From CALABS01 sp050260775 (lineage in GTDB: Bacteria; Pseudomonadota; Alphaproteobacteria; Rhodospirillales; Magnetospirillaceae): 64,000 bases of DNA. Every line of letters starts with the position of its first letter. The first letter of the stretch is position 1. Under the pieces are notes generated by a model. That model was given only the letters and a program-made list of their open reading frames with translations, was not told the DNA's origin and ran no database searches. The translations under genes were made by a program, and so were the position numbers. The DNA lies in NCBI GenBank assembly GCA_050260775.1, contig JBLNCP010000022.1, forward strand, positions 124,001-188,000, given 5' to 3'. Shown piece after piece: positions 56,966 to 64,000 of the stretch.

Positions 56966-57609
56966 CTGATCGCCACTTCCGGTTCGCCTTCACGGGCGAT
57001 GTCGATCAGGCGCATGAGGATGTCGGGTTCCTGTGCCCCGGCCAAGGCGTATTGGCCATCGATGATGATGCAGGGAACGCCGTTGACGCCCAGCCGGTGG
57101 GCGCGGGCGTTGTCGCTCATCACCGTGGTGATGTCGGCATCGGACATCAGGAAGGTCCTCACCTCGTTCGCATCGAGGCCGACCCGGCCCGCAATCGCTG
57201 ATAGCTGATCGATTGCGCCGATGTCGAGGCCCTCGACGAAATACGCGTGGTAGATCGCTTCCACCATGTCGCTGTCCCGGCCCTGGCGCTCGGCAAAGCG
57301 GACCAGCCGGTGGGAATGCAGGGAGCTGGGGGTGCGGGAGATGCGGTCGAACGCAAAATCGATCCCCTCGGCCCGCCCGGCAGCGGTTACGGCACTGTGG
57401 ATGCGATTGACACGCGAAGGCCCGCCGAATTTGCGGTCGAGGTAGGTCCCTCGATCGATTCCTTCCAGCGGCATTTCAGGGTTGAGGAGGAAGGGCCGCC
57501 AACGGATCTCGAGCCGGCCGCGCGGCCGCATGGACAACGCTCTCATCAGGCGGCGTTTGCCGACATAGCACCAGGGACAGACCGTATCGAAGATGAAGTC
57601 GATCCGCAC
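56962..57609 (-). CDS. DsbA-family oxidoreductase (FrnE-like)
   Basis: 215 aa from a GTG at 57609, just 5 bp after the PleD-like stop; the frame runs further upstream but that part is a shadow of the neighbour. The thioredoxin-fold active site is CPWC (TVCPWCYVG) near residue 12, with the cis-Pro loop GVNGVPC and an all-helical insert. FrnE-like members are cytoplasmic dithiol oxidoreductases. Convergent overlap with mfd by four bases. Confidence 0.85.
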   Translation of the reverse strand: MRIDFIFDTVCPWCYVGKRRLMRALSMRPRGRLEIRWRPFLLNPEMPLEGIDRGTYLDRKFGGPSRVNRIHSAVTAAGRAEGIDFAFDRISRTPSSLHSHRLVRFAERQGRDSDMVEAIYHAYFVEGLDIGAIDQLSAIAGRVGLDANEVRTFLMSDADITTVMSDNARAHRLGVNGVPCIIIDGQYALAGAQEPDILMRLIDIAREGEPEVAIS

Positions 57610-57614
57610 GGGTG

Positions 57615-58919
57615 TCAGTCCAGCAGTTGACGGGCTCTGGCCAGCAGGGTCGGCACGCTGTCTCCCGCCCGGATGTCGGTAGCGCCGACCTGAACCCAGA
57701 CCTTCACCGGCTGATAGACTTCCCGAACCGCAAAGTCGGTATAGGCGAGGACGCCGGCGATGCGATGCATGACCACCTCCGCTTCGGCAAGCGGTGTGTC
57801 GGACAGCACCACGCAGAACTCGTTGTCGGCGAACAAGGCAGTCAGGTCCTCGGCTCGCAGCAATCCGGATATCCATTGACCGACCTGCTGCAGCAGGTGG
57901 TTGCCAGCGTCATCGCCGAACTGCGACCGGACGGAGGCGATGGACGGGGTCGAAAAGAACACCACACTCACATGGCGGTGACGGCTTGAAGCAGCTGCCA
58001 GGCGGGCGTCGAGGTATGGTTCGAGGAACCCGCGGTTATAGGATCCGGTCAATGGATCGCGGGTTGCCGGCGCCAGGCTGTCGTCCAGGGCACTGCGGAT
58101 GGCCCACCTCAGCTTCTGGCGCCGGACCAGGGTGAGAATCGCGGTACGAAGGACCGTGGGATCCAAGGGGCGGGACAGCACCCGCGTGGCGCCGCGCCGG
58201 TAGGCTTCGGCTGCCGACGCGGAGGCGTCCGCCACGACCACGAGTGGAAGATTGAACAAGCGCGGATTGTGACGCACCTGGGCACAGAAGGCGTCAAGGC
58301 CATCGGGGTCGGCGGTGAAGCTCACCACGGCGGCATCGAAATTGGTGCGCGAGAGAAGGTCTTGCCCTTCGTACAGGGTGGCGGCGAGCGTTACTTCGGC
58401 GTCCTCGGCCAACAAGGTACGGACCGGACCTGGGGCATCCCCGATCACCAGGATCGACGGCCGGCCGGCTGTCGGACCATCGGCACGGTCGCGCGCCATC
58501 ACACCAAAGCGCTGGGCGGTCGCCGCCCGCTGGCGCAGTTCTGCATGCATGGTGGCTAGGCGGCCGAGCGGGCGAAGCCGGGCGAGCAATTCTCCGTCGT
58601 CGCACCCGTCGGCAAGGACGTCATCCAAGCCGTTTTCGTAGGCAGCGGAACACAGGTCGGGCGTTACCTTTTCTGCAATCAGGACGACGGGAATGTCTTC
58701 ATAATCGTCGATCGCCTTGATCCGTCGTCCAAATTCCACCGGTTCGACGTCCGGGGAGCCCACCAGGACAAAGTCGGGATGCTCGACAAGCACCTTGGTC
58801 GCCGCGGCCGACGTGTCCACGACGGTGGCGTGATAACCGGCATCCATCAGCCTCTTCGCCAGAGCGTCGGCGCGCTTTCGTTCGGCATCGACGATCAGAA
58901 CGTTGGCCAGCCGTATCAT
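57615..58919 (-). CDS. PleD-like REC-REC-GGDEF protein with degenerate domains
   Basis: 434 aa from the ATG at 58919 (GAGGA upstream). Two receiver-like domains (VLIVDAERKRADALAKRLMD; then SILVIGDAPGPVRTLLAE) precede a GGDEF-like domain starting TRDPLTGSYNRGFL. In the first REC the phosphoacceptor Asp position reads LVGSPD. The GGDEF motif reads ADNEF near residue 361, so cyclase activity is unlikely. It may bind c-di-GMP or act by protein contacts. It shares an operon with the DsbA-like gene. Confidence 0.8.
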   Translation of the reverse strand: MIRLANVLIVDAERKRADALAKRLMDAGYHATVVDTSAAATKVLVEHPDFVLVGSPDVEPVEFGRRIKAIDDYEDIPVVLIAEKVTPDLCSAAYENGLDDVLADGCDDGELLARLRPLGRLATMHAELRQRAATAQRFGVMARDRADGPTAGRPSILVIGDAPGPVRTLLAEDAEVTLAATLYEGQDLLSRTNFDAAVVSFTADPDGLDAFCAQVRHNPRLFNLPLVVVADASASAAEAYRRGATRVLSRPLDPTVLRTAILTLVRRQKLRWAIRSALDDSLAPATRDPLTGSYNRGFLEPYLDARLAAASSRHRHVSVVFFSTPSIASVRSQFGDDAGNHLLQQVGQWISGLLRAEDLTALFADNEFCVVLSDTPLAEAEVVMHRIAGVLAYTDFAVREVYQPVKVWVQVGATDIRAGDSVPTLLARARQLLD

Positions 58920-59027
58920 TCTCCGTAGGTCCTCTTGTCGCTCAGGGGGCTGGCGCACAGGATAATACGGAAACCCATTCCTCATAAGGGGGAAAGGCAT
59001 AAGACTTAAGAGCGGGGCGGTTGATTG

Positions 59028-59047
59028 ACTGAACTGGGCGGTTCAGT
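59028..59047. promoter_or_regulatory. TetR-type operator-like dyad before the RND efflux genes
   Basis: ACTGAAC-tgggcg-GTTCAGT is a perfect 7-bp inverted repeat with a 6-base spacer, 44 bp upstream of the adaptor ATG. Dyads TGAAC...GTTCA are common TetR-family operators at RND pump promoters. No tetR gene is in the window, so the regulator would be elsewhere. Confidence 0.55.
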
Positions 59048-59091
59048 TATCGACAAGCGGAGGCGGACGGCAGGCTGAAGAAAGGTTCGGG

Positions 59092-60156
59092 ATGCGCAAG
59101 ACCTACCTGATCATGGTCGTCGTTGCCGTCGTGGGGGCCGGCGCATGGTGGCTGTATCCGCCGGCGCAGCCAGCCTCCGGCACCTCCGGTCCGGCCGCGC
59201 TGCCGGGGGCCGTCACGGTCGAGGCGGCTGCGGTCACCGTCGGGCCGATCTCTCGGGAGATCACCGCGGTTGGCAGCCTGCGGTCGGGCGAGTCGGTCAT
59301 CATTCGCCCCGAGATCGCCGGGCGGATCAAAGCCATTGGGTTCGAGGAGGGGCAGCGGGTCACCAAGGGCCAGGTTCTCATCCGGCTCGATGACGCCACC
59401 CTGGCCGCGGACCTGCAGCAGGCGCAGGCCAACCTCGGCCTGTCGAAGAGCAATTCTGAGCGCGCCGTACGCCTGGCGGTACAAGGGGCCGGCACCGAGC
59501 GTGCCCGGGATGAGGCTGAAGCCAAGTTGCGGGTCGACCATGCCAAGGTCGAGCAGGCCCGGGCGCAGTTGGAAAAGACCCAGGTTACGGCGCCCTTCGC
59601 CGGGCTGGTCGGCCTGCGGTCGGTGAGCGTGGGGGCGTACGTCCAGCCGGGCCAGGATATCGTCAATCTCGAAGCCATCGATCCCATCAAGGTCGATTTC
59701 CGTGTCCCCGAGATGTTCCTGCCGGTCGTGCGCGAAGGGCTATCGGTGGCCATTGCCGCCGACGCCTATCCAGGCCGCACCTTCACCGGACTGGTCTACG
59801 CCATCGATCCCGCCATCGATCAGAACGGGCGCGCGATCCTGGTGCGCGCCCGGATCGACAATGGTGACGGGATCCTGAGACCCGGCCAATTTGTGCGCCT
59901 GTCCCTCAAGGTCGACGAAAGTACCAACGCCGTTAGCGTCCCGGAGGAGGCTCTGGTTCCGCGCGGCGAGACCGTTTCGGTCTTCAAGGTCGTCGATGGC
60001 AAGGCGGTGCTCGCCCAGGTCAAGACCGGAAAGCGCTTGAAGGGCATGGTCGAAATCACGGACGGATTGGCCGCGGGTGACACTGTGGTGACGGCCGGCC
60101 AAATGAAGCTGCGGCCGGGGGTGCCGGTGGTTCTCGCATCCGCGTCGGCGGGCTGA
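59092..60156 (+). CDS. RND efflux membrane fusion protein
   Basis: 354 aa. An N-terminal helix (LIMVVVAVVGAGAWWLYPP), lipoyl-like halves (IIRPEIAGRIKAIGFEEGQR and TQVTAPFAGLVGLRSVSVGA), an alpha hairpin and a beta barrel are in the usual order. No lipobox. It couples the RND pump to an outer-membrane channel. It lies 4 bp before the permease gene, behind a TetR-like dyad. Confidence 0.93.
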   Translation: MRKTYLIMVVVAVVGAGAWWLYPPAQPASGTSGPAALPGAVTVEAAAVTVGPISREITAVGSLRSGESVIIRPEIAGRIKAIGFEEGQRVTKGQVLIRLDDATLAADLQQAQANLGLSKSNSERAVRLAVQGAGTERARDEAEAKLRVDHAKVEQARAQLEKTQVTAPFAGLVGLRSVSVGAYVQPGQDIVNLEAIDPIKVDFRVPEMFLPVVREGLSVAIAADAYPGRTFTGLVYAIDPAIDQNGRAILVRARIDNGDGILRPGQFVRLSLKVDESTNAVSVPEEALVPRGETVSVFKVVDGKAVLAQVKTGKRLKGMVEITDGLAAGDTVVTAGQMKLRPGVPVVLASASAG

Positions 60157-60160
60157 CGCC

Positions 60161-63100
60161 ATGCAACTTCCTGAGATCTGTATCCGCCGGCCGGTCTTTG
60201 CCACGGTGATGAGCCTGTTCGTCATGCTGGTCGGCATCATCTCGTACCAGCGCCTGCCGGTACGTGAGTACCCCAACATCGACGAACCGGTGGTGACCGT
60301 CGAGACCTGGTACCCGGGGGCCAGTGCCGAGATCATGGAGACCCAGGTCACCAAGACGATCGAGGACTCGCTGGCCGGCATCGAGGGGATCGAGACCCTC
60401 ACCTCGCTGTCGCGCTCGGAAAGTAGCCAGATCACGGTGCGGTTCCGGGTCACCCGGGATGCCGATTCCGCCGCGAGCGACGTGCGTGATCGCGTGGCCC
60501 GCGTGCGCGACAAGCTTCCCGATACCATCGACGAGCCGGTGGTGGCGAAGGTCGAGGCCGATGCCCAGCCGATCATCTACCTGTCCTTTTCGTCGGACCG
60601 GCACGATGCGCTGTTTGTCTCGGATTATGCCTGGCGCTACGTGCGCACGCGGCTGCAGAACCTGCCGGGCGTGGCCGATGTCCGTATCTTCGGCGAACGC
60701 CGCTATGCCATGCGTATCTGGCTGGATTCCGCGCGCATGGCGGCCTACCGGATCACCGCCCAGGATGTGGAAAACGCCCTCAAGCGTCAGAATCTCGAGG
60801 TCCCGGCCGGCCGCATCGAAAGCAGCCAGCGGGAGTTCACGGTCCTGTCCGAGACGGACTTGCGGACCGCCGCTCAGTTCGACGAAATCATCCTCAAGGA
60901 CGAGAAGGGGTATCTGGTCCGCCTCAAGGACGTTGCCAAGGTGGAGGTGGGTGCGCGCGACGAGCGTCGCATCACCCGCTTCAACGGCCAAAGCGCCGTC
61001 GCGCTCGGCGTGGTCAAGCAGTCCACCGCCAATCCGCTCGAAGTCTCGAAGGCGGTGCGCGCGGCGTTGCCGGAGATCCATGCCACCGTTCCCGAGGGAA
61101 TGAGCGTCAACGTCGGCCACGACAGCTCGATCTTTATCGACCGGTCCATCGATGCGGTGTTCAAGACCATCCTGGAAGCGGTCGTGCTGGTCATGCTGGT
61201 GATTTTCCTGTTCCTGCGCACGGTCAGGGCGACGATCATCCCGCTGGTGACCATCCCGGTATCGCTGGTTGGCGCTTTCGCGCTGATGTATGCCCTCAAT
61301 TTCACCATCAACACGCTCACCCTGCTGTCCATGGTCCTGGCCATCGGCCTTGTGGTCGACGACGCGATCGTCGTGCTCGAGAACGTGTTCCGTCACATCG
61401 AGGAGGGCATGCGGCCGTTCGAGGCCGCTACCAAGGGCTCGAAGGAGATCGCCTTCGCCGTGGTGGCGATGACCATCACCCTGGCGGCCGTGTATGTCCC
61501 GCTGGCTTTCATGACCGGGCGCACCGGCAAGCTGTTCATCGAATTCGCGTTGACCCTGGCGGCGGCCGTCCTGGTATCCGGTTTCGTGGCCCTGACCCTG
61601 TCGCCCATGATGTGCTCGCGCCTGCTGCGGCACGACGCCCGCCATTCCCGCTTTTACGAAATGGTCGAGGGCTGGCTGCTGGCGCTGACCGAAGGTTACC
61701 GCCGCGCCCTGACGCGGGCGCTGGCGCGCCGCAGCGTGGTCGGAGCCGCCGGCTTGGCCGTTGCCGCCTCGTCGGTCGCATTGTTTCTGATGCTCAAGTC
61801 CGAACTGGCGCCGGTCGAGGACCGCGGCACCGTGGTGATGGTCGGCATCGGCCCGGAAGGTGCCACGATCCAGAACATCGACAAGTACTCGCGCCAGATA
61901 GAGGGTTACCTGGCGAAGAACCCGTTCGTGGAACGCTACTTCATTCTCACCGGGGTGCCGGTCGTCAATCAGATGCTGGGGTTTGTCCGGCTCAAGGACT
62001 GGAAGGAGCGCAGCGTTTCCCAGATGGAGGTGGCTCGGTCTTTGATGCCGAAGCTGATGGGGGTCCCGGGCATGCTGGCCTTCGCCGTCAATCCCCTGTC
62101 CTTTGGCGAGCGGGCATCCAATAAGCCGCTGCAGGTGGTGATACAAACCTCCGGGACCTACGAGGACCTCCAGAAGGTCAACGACGCTTTCATGGAGGAG
62201 GCACGCAAGATACCGGGGCTGATCAACGTCGATACCGACCTGAAACTCAGCAAGCCCCAGATCCGGGTCACCGTGGATCGCGAGCGGGTCGCTGATGCCG
62301 GTACGTCGGTTGAGGAGGTCGGGCGCACGCTGGAGACCATGCTGGGCGGGCGGCAGGTCACCCGCTTCAAGCGCGAGGGCGAACAATACGACGTCGTCGT
62401 CCAGGTCGCCGATGTCGATCGCACCAATCCTGATGCGCTCTCGGCGATCTACGTACGGGGCAGCCGCGGCGAGATGATGCAGCTGTCCAATCTGGTGAAG
62501 GTCCAGGAGGGCGTCGCCCCGCGTGAGCTCAATCACTTCAACCAATTGCGTGCGGCCACGATGACCGCCAGTCTGGCGCCTGGCTACACCATGGGCCAAG
62601 CGCTGGCCGAACTGCAGGCGGTGGCGAAGCGTGTTCTGCCCGCGAATTCCCAGCTGGACTACAACGGTCCTTCACGCGAGTTCAAGTCGTCGAGCTCGGC
62701 CTTGTGGGTGACCTTTGTGCTGGCGCTGGTGTTCATCTATTTGGTGCTTGCTGCGCAGTTCGAGAGCTTCGTCGATCCCCTGGTGATCATGCTGACGGTG
62801 CCGCTGTCCATGGCCGGGGCGCTTGGTGCACTGAAGCTCGCCGGGGGAACCCTGAACGTTTACAGCCAGATCGGCCTGGTCACCCTGATCGGCCTCATCA
62901 CCAAGCATGGCATCTTGATCGTCGAATTCTCGAACCAGCAGCGCGAGCGCGGACTGACGATGACCGCGGCGGTAATCGAGGCGGCGGTGATGCGCCTGAG
63001 GCCGATCCTGATGACCACCGGCGCCATGGTTCTGGGGGCCATTCCCTTGGCCTTGGCCTCAGGGGCCGGCGCCGAGAGCCGCCAGCAGATCGGTTGGGTC

Positions 63101-63247
63101 ATCGTTGGGGGTATCGCGGTGGGCACCCTTTTCACCCTTTTCGTGGTGCCGACCGCCTATACCGTGCTCGCAAAGCGGCACCGAGAGGGCGAAAAGCTCG
63201 CGGGAAAGCCGGGACTCGCCCAGGAGGAAACCATCCCGGCGGAGTGA
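60161..63247 (+). CDS. RND family efflux permease
   Basis: 1028 aa, full length. The N-terminus ICIRRPVFATVMSLFVMLVG and the proton-relay Asp pair in LVVDDAIVVLENV (residues 400-401) identify a hydrophobe/amphiphile efflux (HAE1) permease. Twelve helices and two periplasmic loops fit. It exports drugs or lipids using the proton gradient. The substrate cannot be told. Confidence 0.95.
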   Translation: MQLPEICIRRPVFATVMSLFVMLVGIISYQRLPVREYPNIDEPVVTVETWYPGASAEIMETQVTKTIEDSLAGIEGIETLTSLSRSESSQITVRFRVTRDADSAASDVRDRVARVRDKLPDTIDEPVVAKVEADAQPIIYLSFSSDRHDALFVSDYAWRYVRTRLQNLPGVADVRIFGERRYAMRIWLDSARMAAYRITAQDVENALKRQNLEVPAGRIESSQREFTVLSETDLRTAAQFDEIILKDEKGYLVRLKDVAKVEVGARDERRITRFNGQSAVALGVVKQSTANPLEVSKAVRAALPEIHATVPEGMSVNVGHDSSIFIDRSIDAVFKTILEAVVLVMLVIFLFLRTVRATIIPLVTIPVSLVGAFALMYALNFTINTLTLLSMVLAIGLVVDDAIVVLENVFRHIEEGMRPFEAATKGSKEIAFAVVAMTITLAAVYVPLAFMTGRTGKLFIEFALTLAAAVLVSGFVALTLSPMMCSRLLRHDARHSRFYEMVEGWLLALTEGYRRALTRALARRSVVGAAGLAVAASSVALFLMLKSELAPVEDRGTVVMVGIGPEGATIQNIDKYSRQIEGYLAKNPFVERYFILTGVPVVNQMLGFVRLKDWKERSVSQMEVARSLMPKLMGVPGMLAFAVNPLSFGERASNKPLQVVIQTSGTYEDLQKVNDAFMEEARKIPGLINVDTDLKLSKPQIRVTVDRERVADAGTSVEEVGRTLETMLGGRQVTRFKREGEQYDVVVQVADVDRTNPDALSAIYVRGSRGEMMQLSNLVKVQEGVAPRELNHFNQLRAATMTASLAPGYTMGQALAELQAVAKRVLPANSQLDYNGPSREFKSSSSALWVTFVLALVFIYLVLAAQFESFVDPLVIMLTVPLSMAGALGALKLAGGTLNVYSQIGLVTLIGLITKHGILIVEFSNQQRERGLTMTAAVIEAAVMRLRPILMTTGAMVLGAIPLALASGAGAESRQQIGWVIVGGIAVGTLFTLFVVPTAYTVLAKRHREGEKLAGKPGLAQEETIPAE

Positions 63248-63256
63248 GAACCCAGG

Positions 63257-63276
63257 CCGTCAACCTCCGTTGACGG
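63257..63276 (+). promoter_or_regulatory. hairpin masking the ribosome site of the next gene
   Basis: CCGTCAAC-ctcc-GTTGACGG is a perfect 8-bp stem with a 4-base loop. Its 3' arm includes most of the ACGGAG ribosome site of the gene at 63281. It could lower translation of that gene or mark the end of the RND operon. Confidence 0.45.
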
Positions 63277-63280
63277 AGTG

Positions 63281-64000
63281 ATGGTGCACAAGGTCCTTTC
63301 CATCCTGGCAAAGCCTGCGCTGCGGCGGATTCTGGCCGGCGCGTTCAGTGTCGGCGTCTTCGCGCTGGCGCTATGGGTGCTCCACAGGGCGGTCGGGCGT
63401 TTCGACCCGAGGCAAGTGCTGGCGGCAGCCCGCGACTATCCACCGGCCGTCCTCGTGACGGCGCTGATCTTCTCCATGGGCAGCTACATCGCCCTGTGCG
63501 GTTTCGACGGACTGGGACTCAAGCACATCGGACGACCGGTTCCCACGGGGTGGATCGCCCTGATTTCCTTCGTCAGTCACGCCATCAGTCACAATGCCGG
63601 CTTCGCCGTCCTCACCGGCGGTTCGGTCCGGCTGCGCATGTATTCGGCCTTCGGGTTGGGGGTTGCGGAGGTGGCGGGGATTGTCGCCTTTGCAGGCCTC
63701 GCCTTTGCCCTGGGAACGGCGGCCCTGGGATCGTTCGCCTTCGTCACCGAGGGCGACAAGGTCGCGCACCTGCTGCACATCCCCCCGGCGGTTGTCACCA
63801 TCCTCGGCTGGCTCATCATCGGGATACTGGGCACATACATCATCTGGACGGGCTTGGCCCGCCGTCCGCTTGCCGTCGGCGTTTGGCGCTTCGCGACACC
63901 CAGCCTCGGCATGAGCTTCGCCCAGATGGCGGTGGCCGCCATCGATTTGGCTCTGGTGGCGGGGGCGCTGTACGTTCTGTTGCCACTCAAGGACATCTCC
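63281..64000 (+). CDS. MprF/YbhN-type membrane protein (3' partial)
   Basis: 240 residues to the window end, with no stop. Several membrane helices (FSVGVFALALWVLHRAV, AVLVTALIFSMGSYIALCGF) and the core SHAISHNAGFAVLTGGSVRLRMY match the flippase half of MprF lysyl-phosphatidylglycerol synthases and UPF0104 proteins. Whether a synthase domain follows lies outside the window. In-frame GTG codons flank the ATG, so the start may shift by one codon. Confidence 0.82.
   Translation, partial: MVHKVLSILAKPALRRILAGAFSVGVFALALWVLHRAVGRFDPRQVLAAARDYPPAVLVTALIFSMGSYIALCGFDGLGLKHIGRPVPTGWIALISFVSHAISHNAGFAVLTGGSVRLRMYSAFGLGVAEVAGIVAFAGLAFALGTAALGSFAFVTEGDKVAHLLHIPPAVVTILGWLIIGILGTYIIWTGLARRPLAVGVWRFATPSLGMSFAQMAVAAIDLALVAGALYVLLPLKDIS

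Noticed and set aside
60056..62599. 847-aa open frame on the minus strand in the RND permease
   Set aside because: It lies wholly antisense to a full-length, motif-complete RND gene, and its sequence is the His/Gln/Asp/Arg-rich type expected from a high-GC shadow.

Overview
The window looks like about 64 kb of chromosome from a GC-rich alphaproteobacterium. The gene order recG / sdhE / mfd, a GyrA with alanine at the Ser83 position, and the general protein style suggest Rhodospirillales, most likely a Magnetospirillum-type organism. The taxonomic call is inference; no rRNA or marker alignment was possible.

Layout. (1) 1-4101: the 3' part of a fused transporter / acyltransferase / acyl-ACP ligase gene, a secreted dienelactone-hydrolase-like protein and a terminator. 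(2) About 4106-26260: a 22-kb accessory island. Its right end carries a minus-strand operon of three tandem tyrosine recombinases and a small coiled-coil protein, matching the ginABCD signature of GInt-type genomic islands. The third recombinase (ginC-like) is split by a one-base frameshift. The same transcription unit runs on into a 169-aa protein and a RecD2-like helicase. The rest is a defence-type cargo: a four-gene operon (UvrD helicase fused to a RecB-like nuclease, GIY-YIG protein, type III Mod, type III Res), a convergent OLD-family ATPase/TOPRIM nuclease, an HNH-like protein, an apparently dead PolB-like exonuclease and two related XRE regulators. One XRE regulator sits beside two near-identical palindromic operators that face the recombinase operon. 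(3) 26286-32755: housekeeping block with ssb, an 83-bp direct repeat pair, a PA2778-type cysteine peptidase lipoprotein, gyrA, coaD, two tandem cyclophilins and tRNA-Lys(TTT).

(4) 32877-42020: a 2OG-Fe(II) oxygenase-like gene with a RidA/chorismatase-like gene; an envelope lipoprotein operon (LpoB, COG3014-like, YcfL-like and two further exported proteins); several small proteins; an HTH protein preceded by a perfect inverted repeat; a BON-domain protein; and a GFA-family protein. (5) 42017-50212: argE-like deacylase, a type I secretion module of two ABC proteins plus an HlyD adaptor, and a type III polyketide synthase coupled to an isoprenylcysteine-methyltransferase-like protein. (6) 50370-64000: DUF502 protein, recG, sdhE, mfd, a DsbA-family protein, a PleD-like protein with degenerate domains, an RND efflux pair behind a TetR-like operator, and the start of an MprF-type membrane protein.

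The most novel part is the island. Its recombinase operon, co-transcribed helicase, paired XRE regulators and operators form one plausible mobility-control unit, and the UvrD-nuclease / GIY-YIG / Mod / Res operon may be a composite anti-phage system. Island ends and attachment repeats could not be fixed from one sequence.
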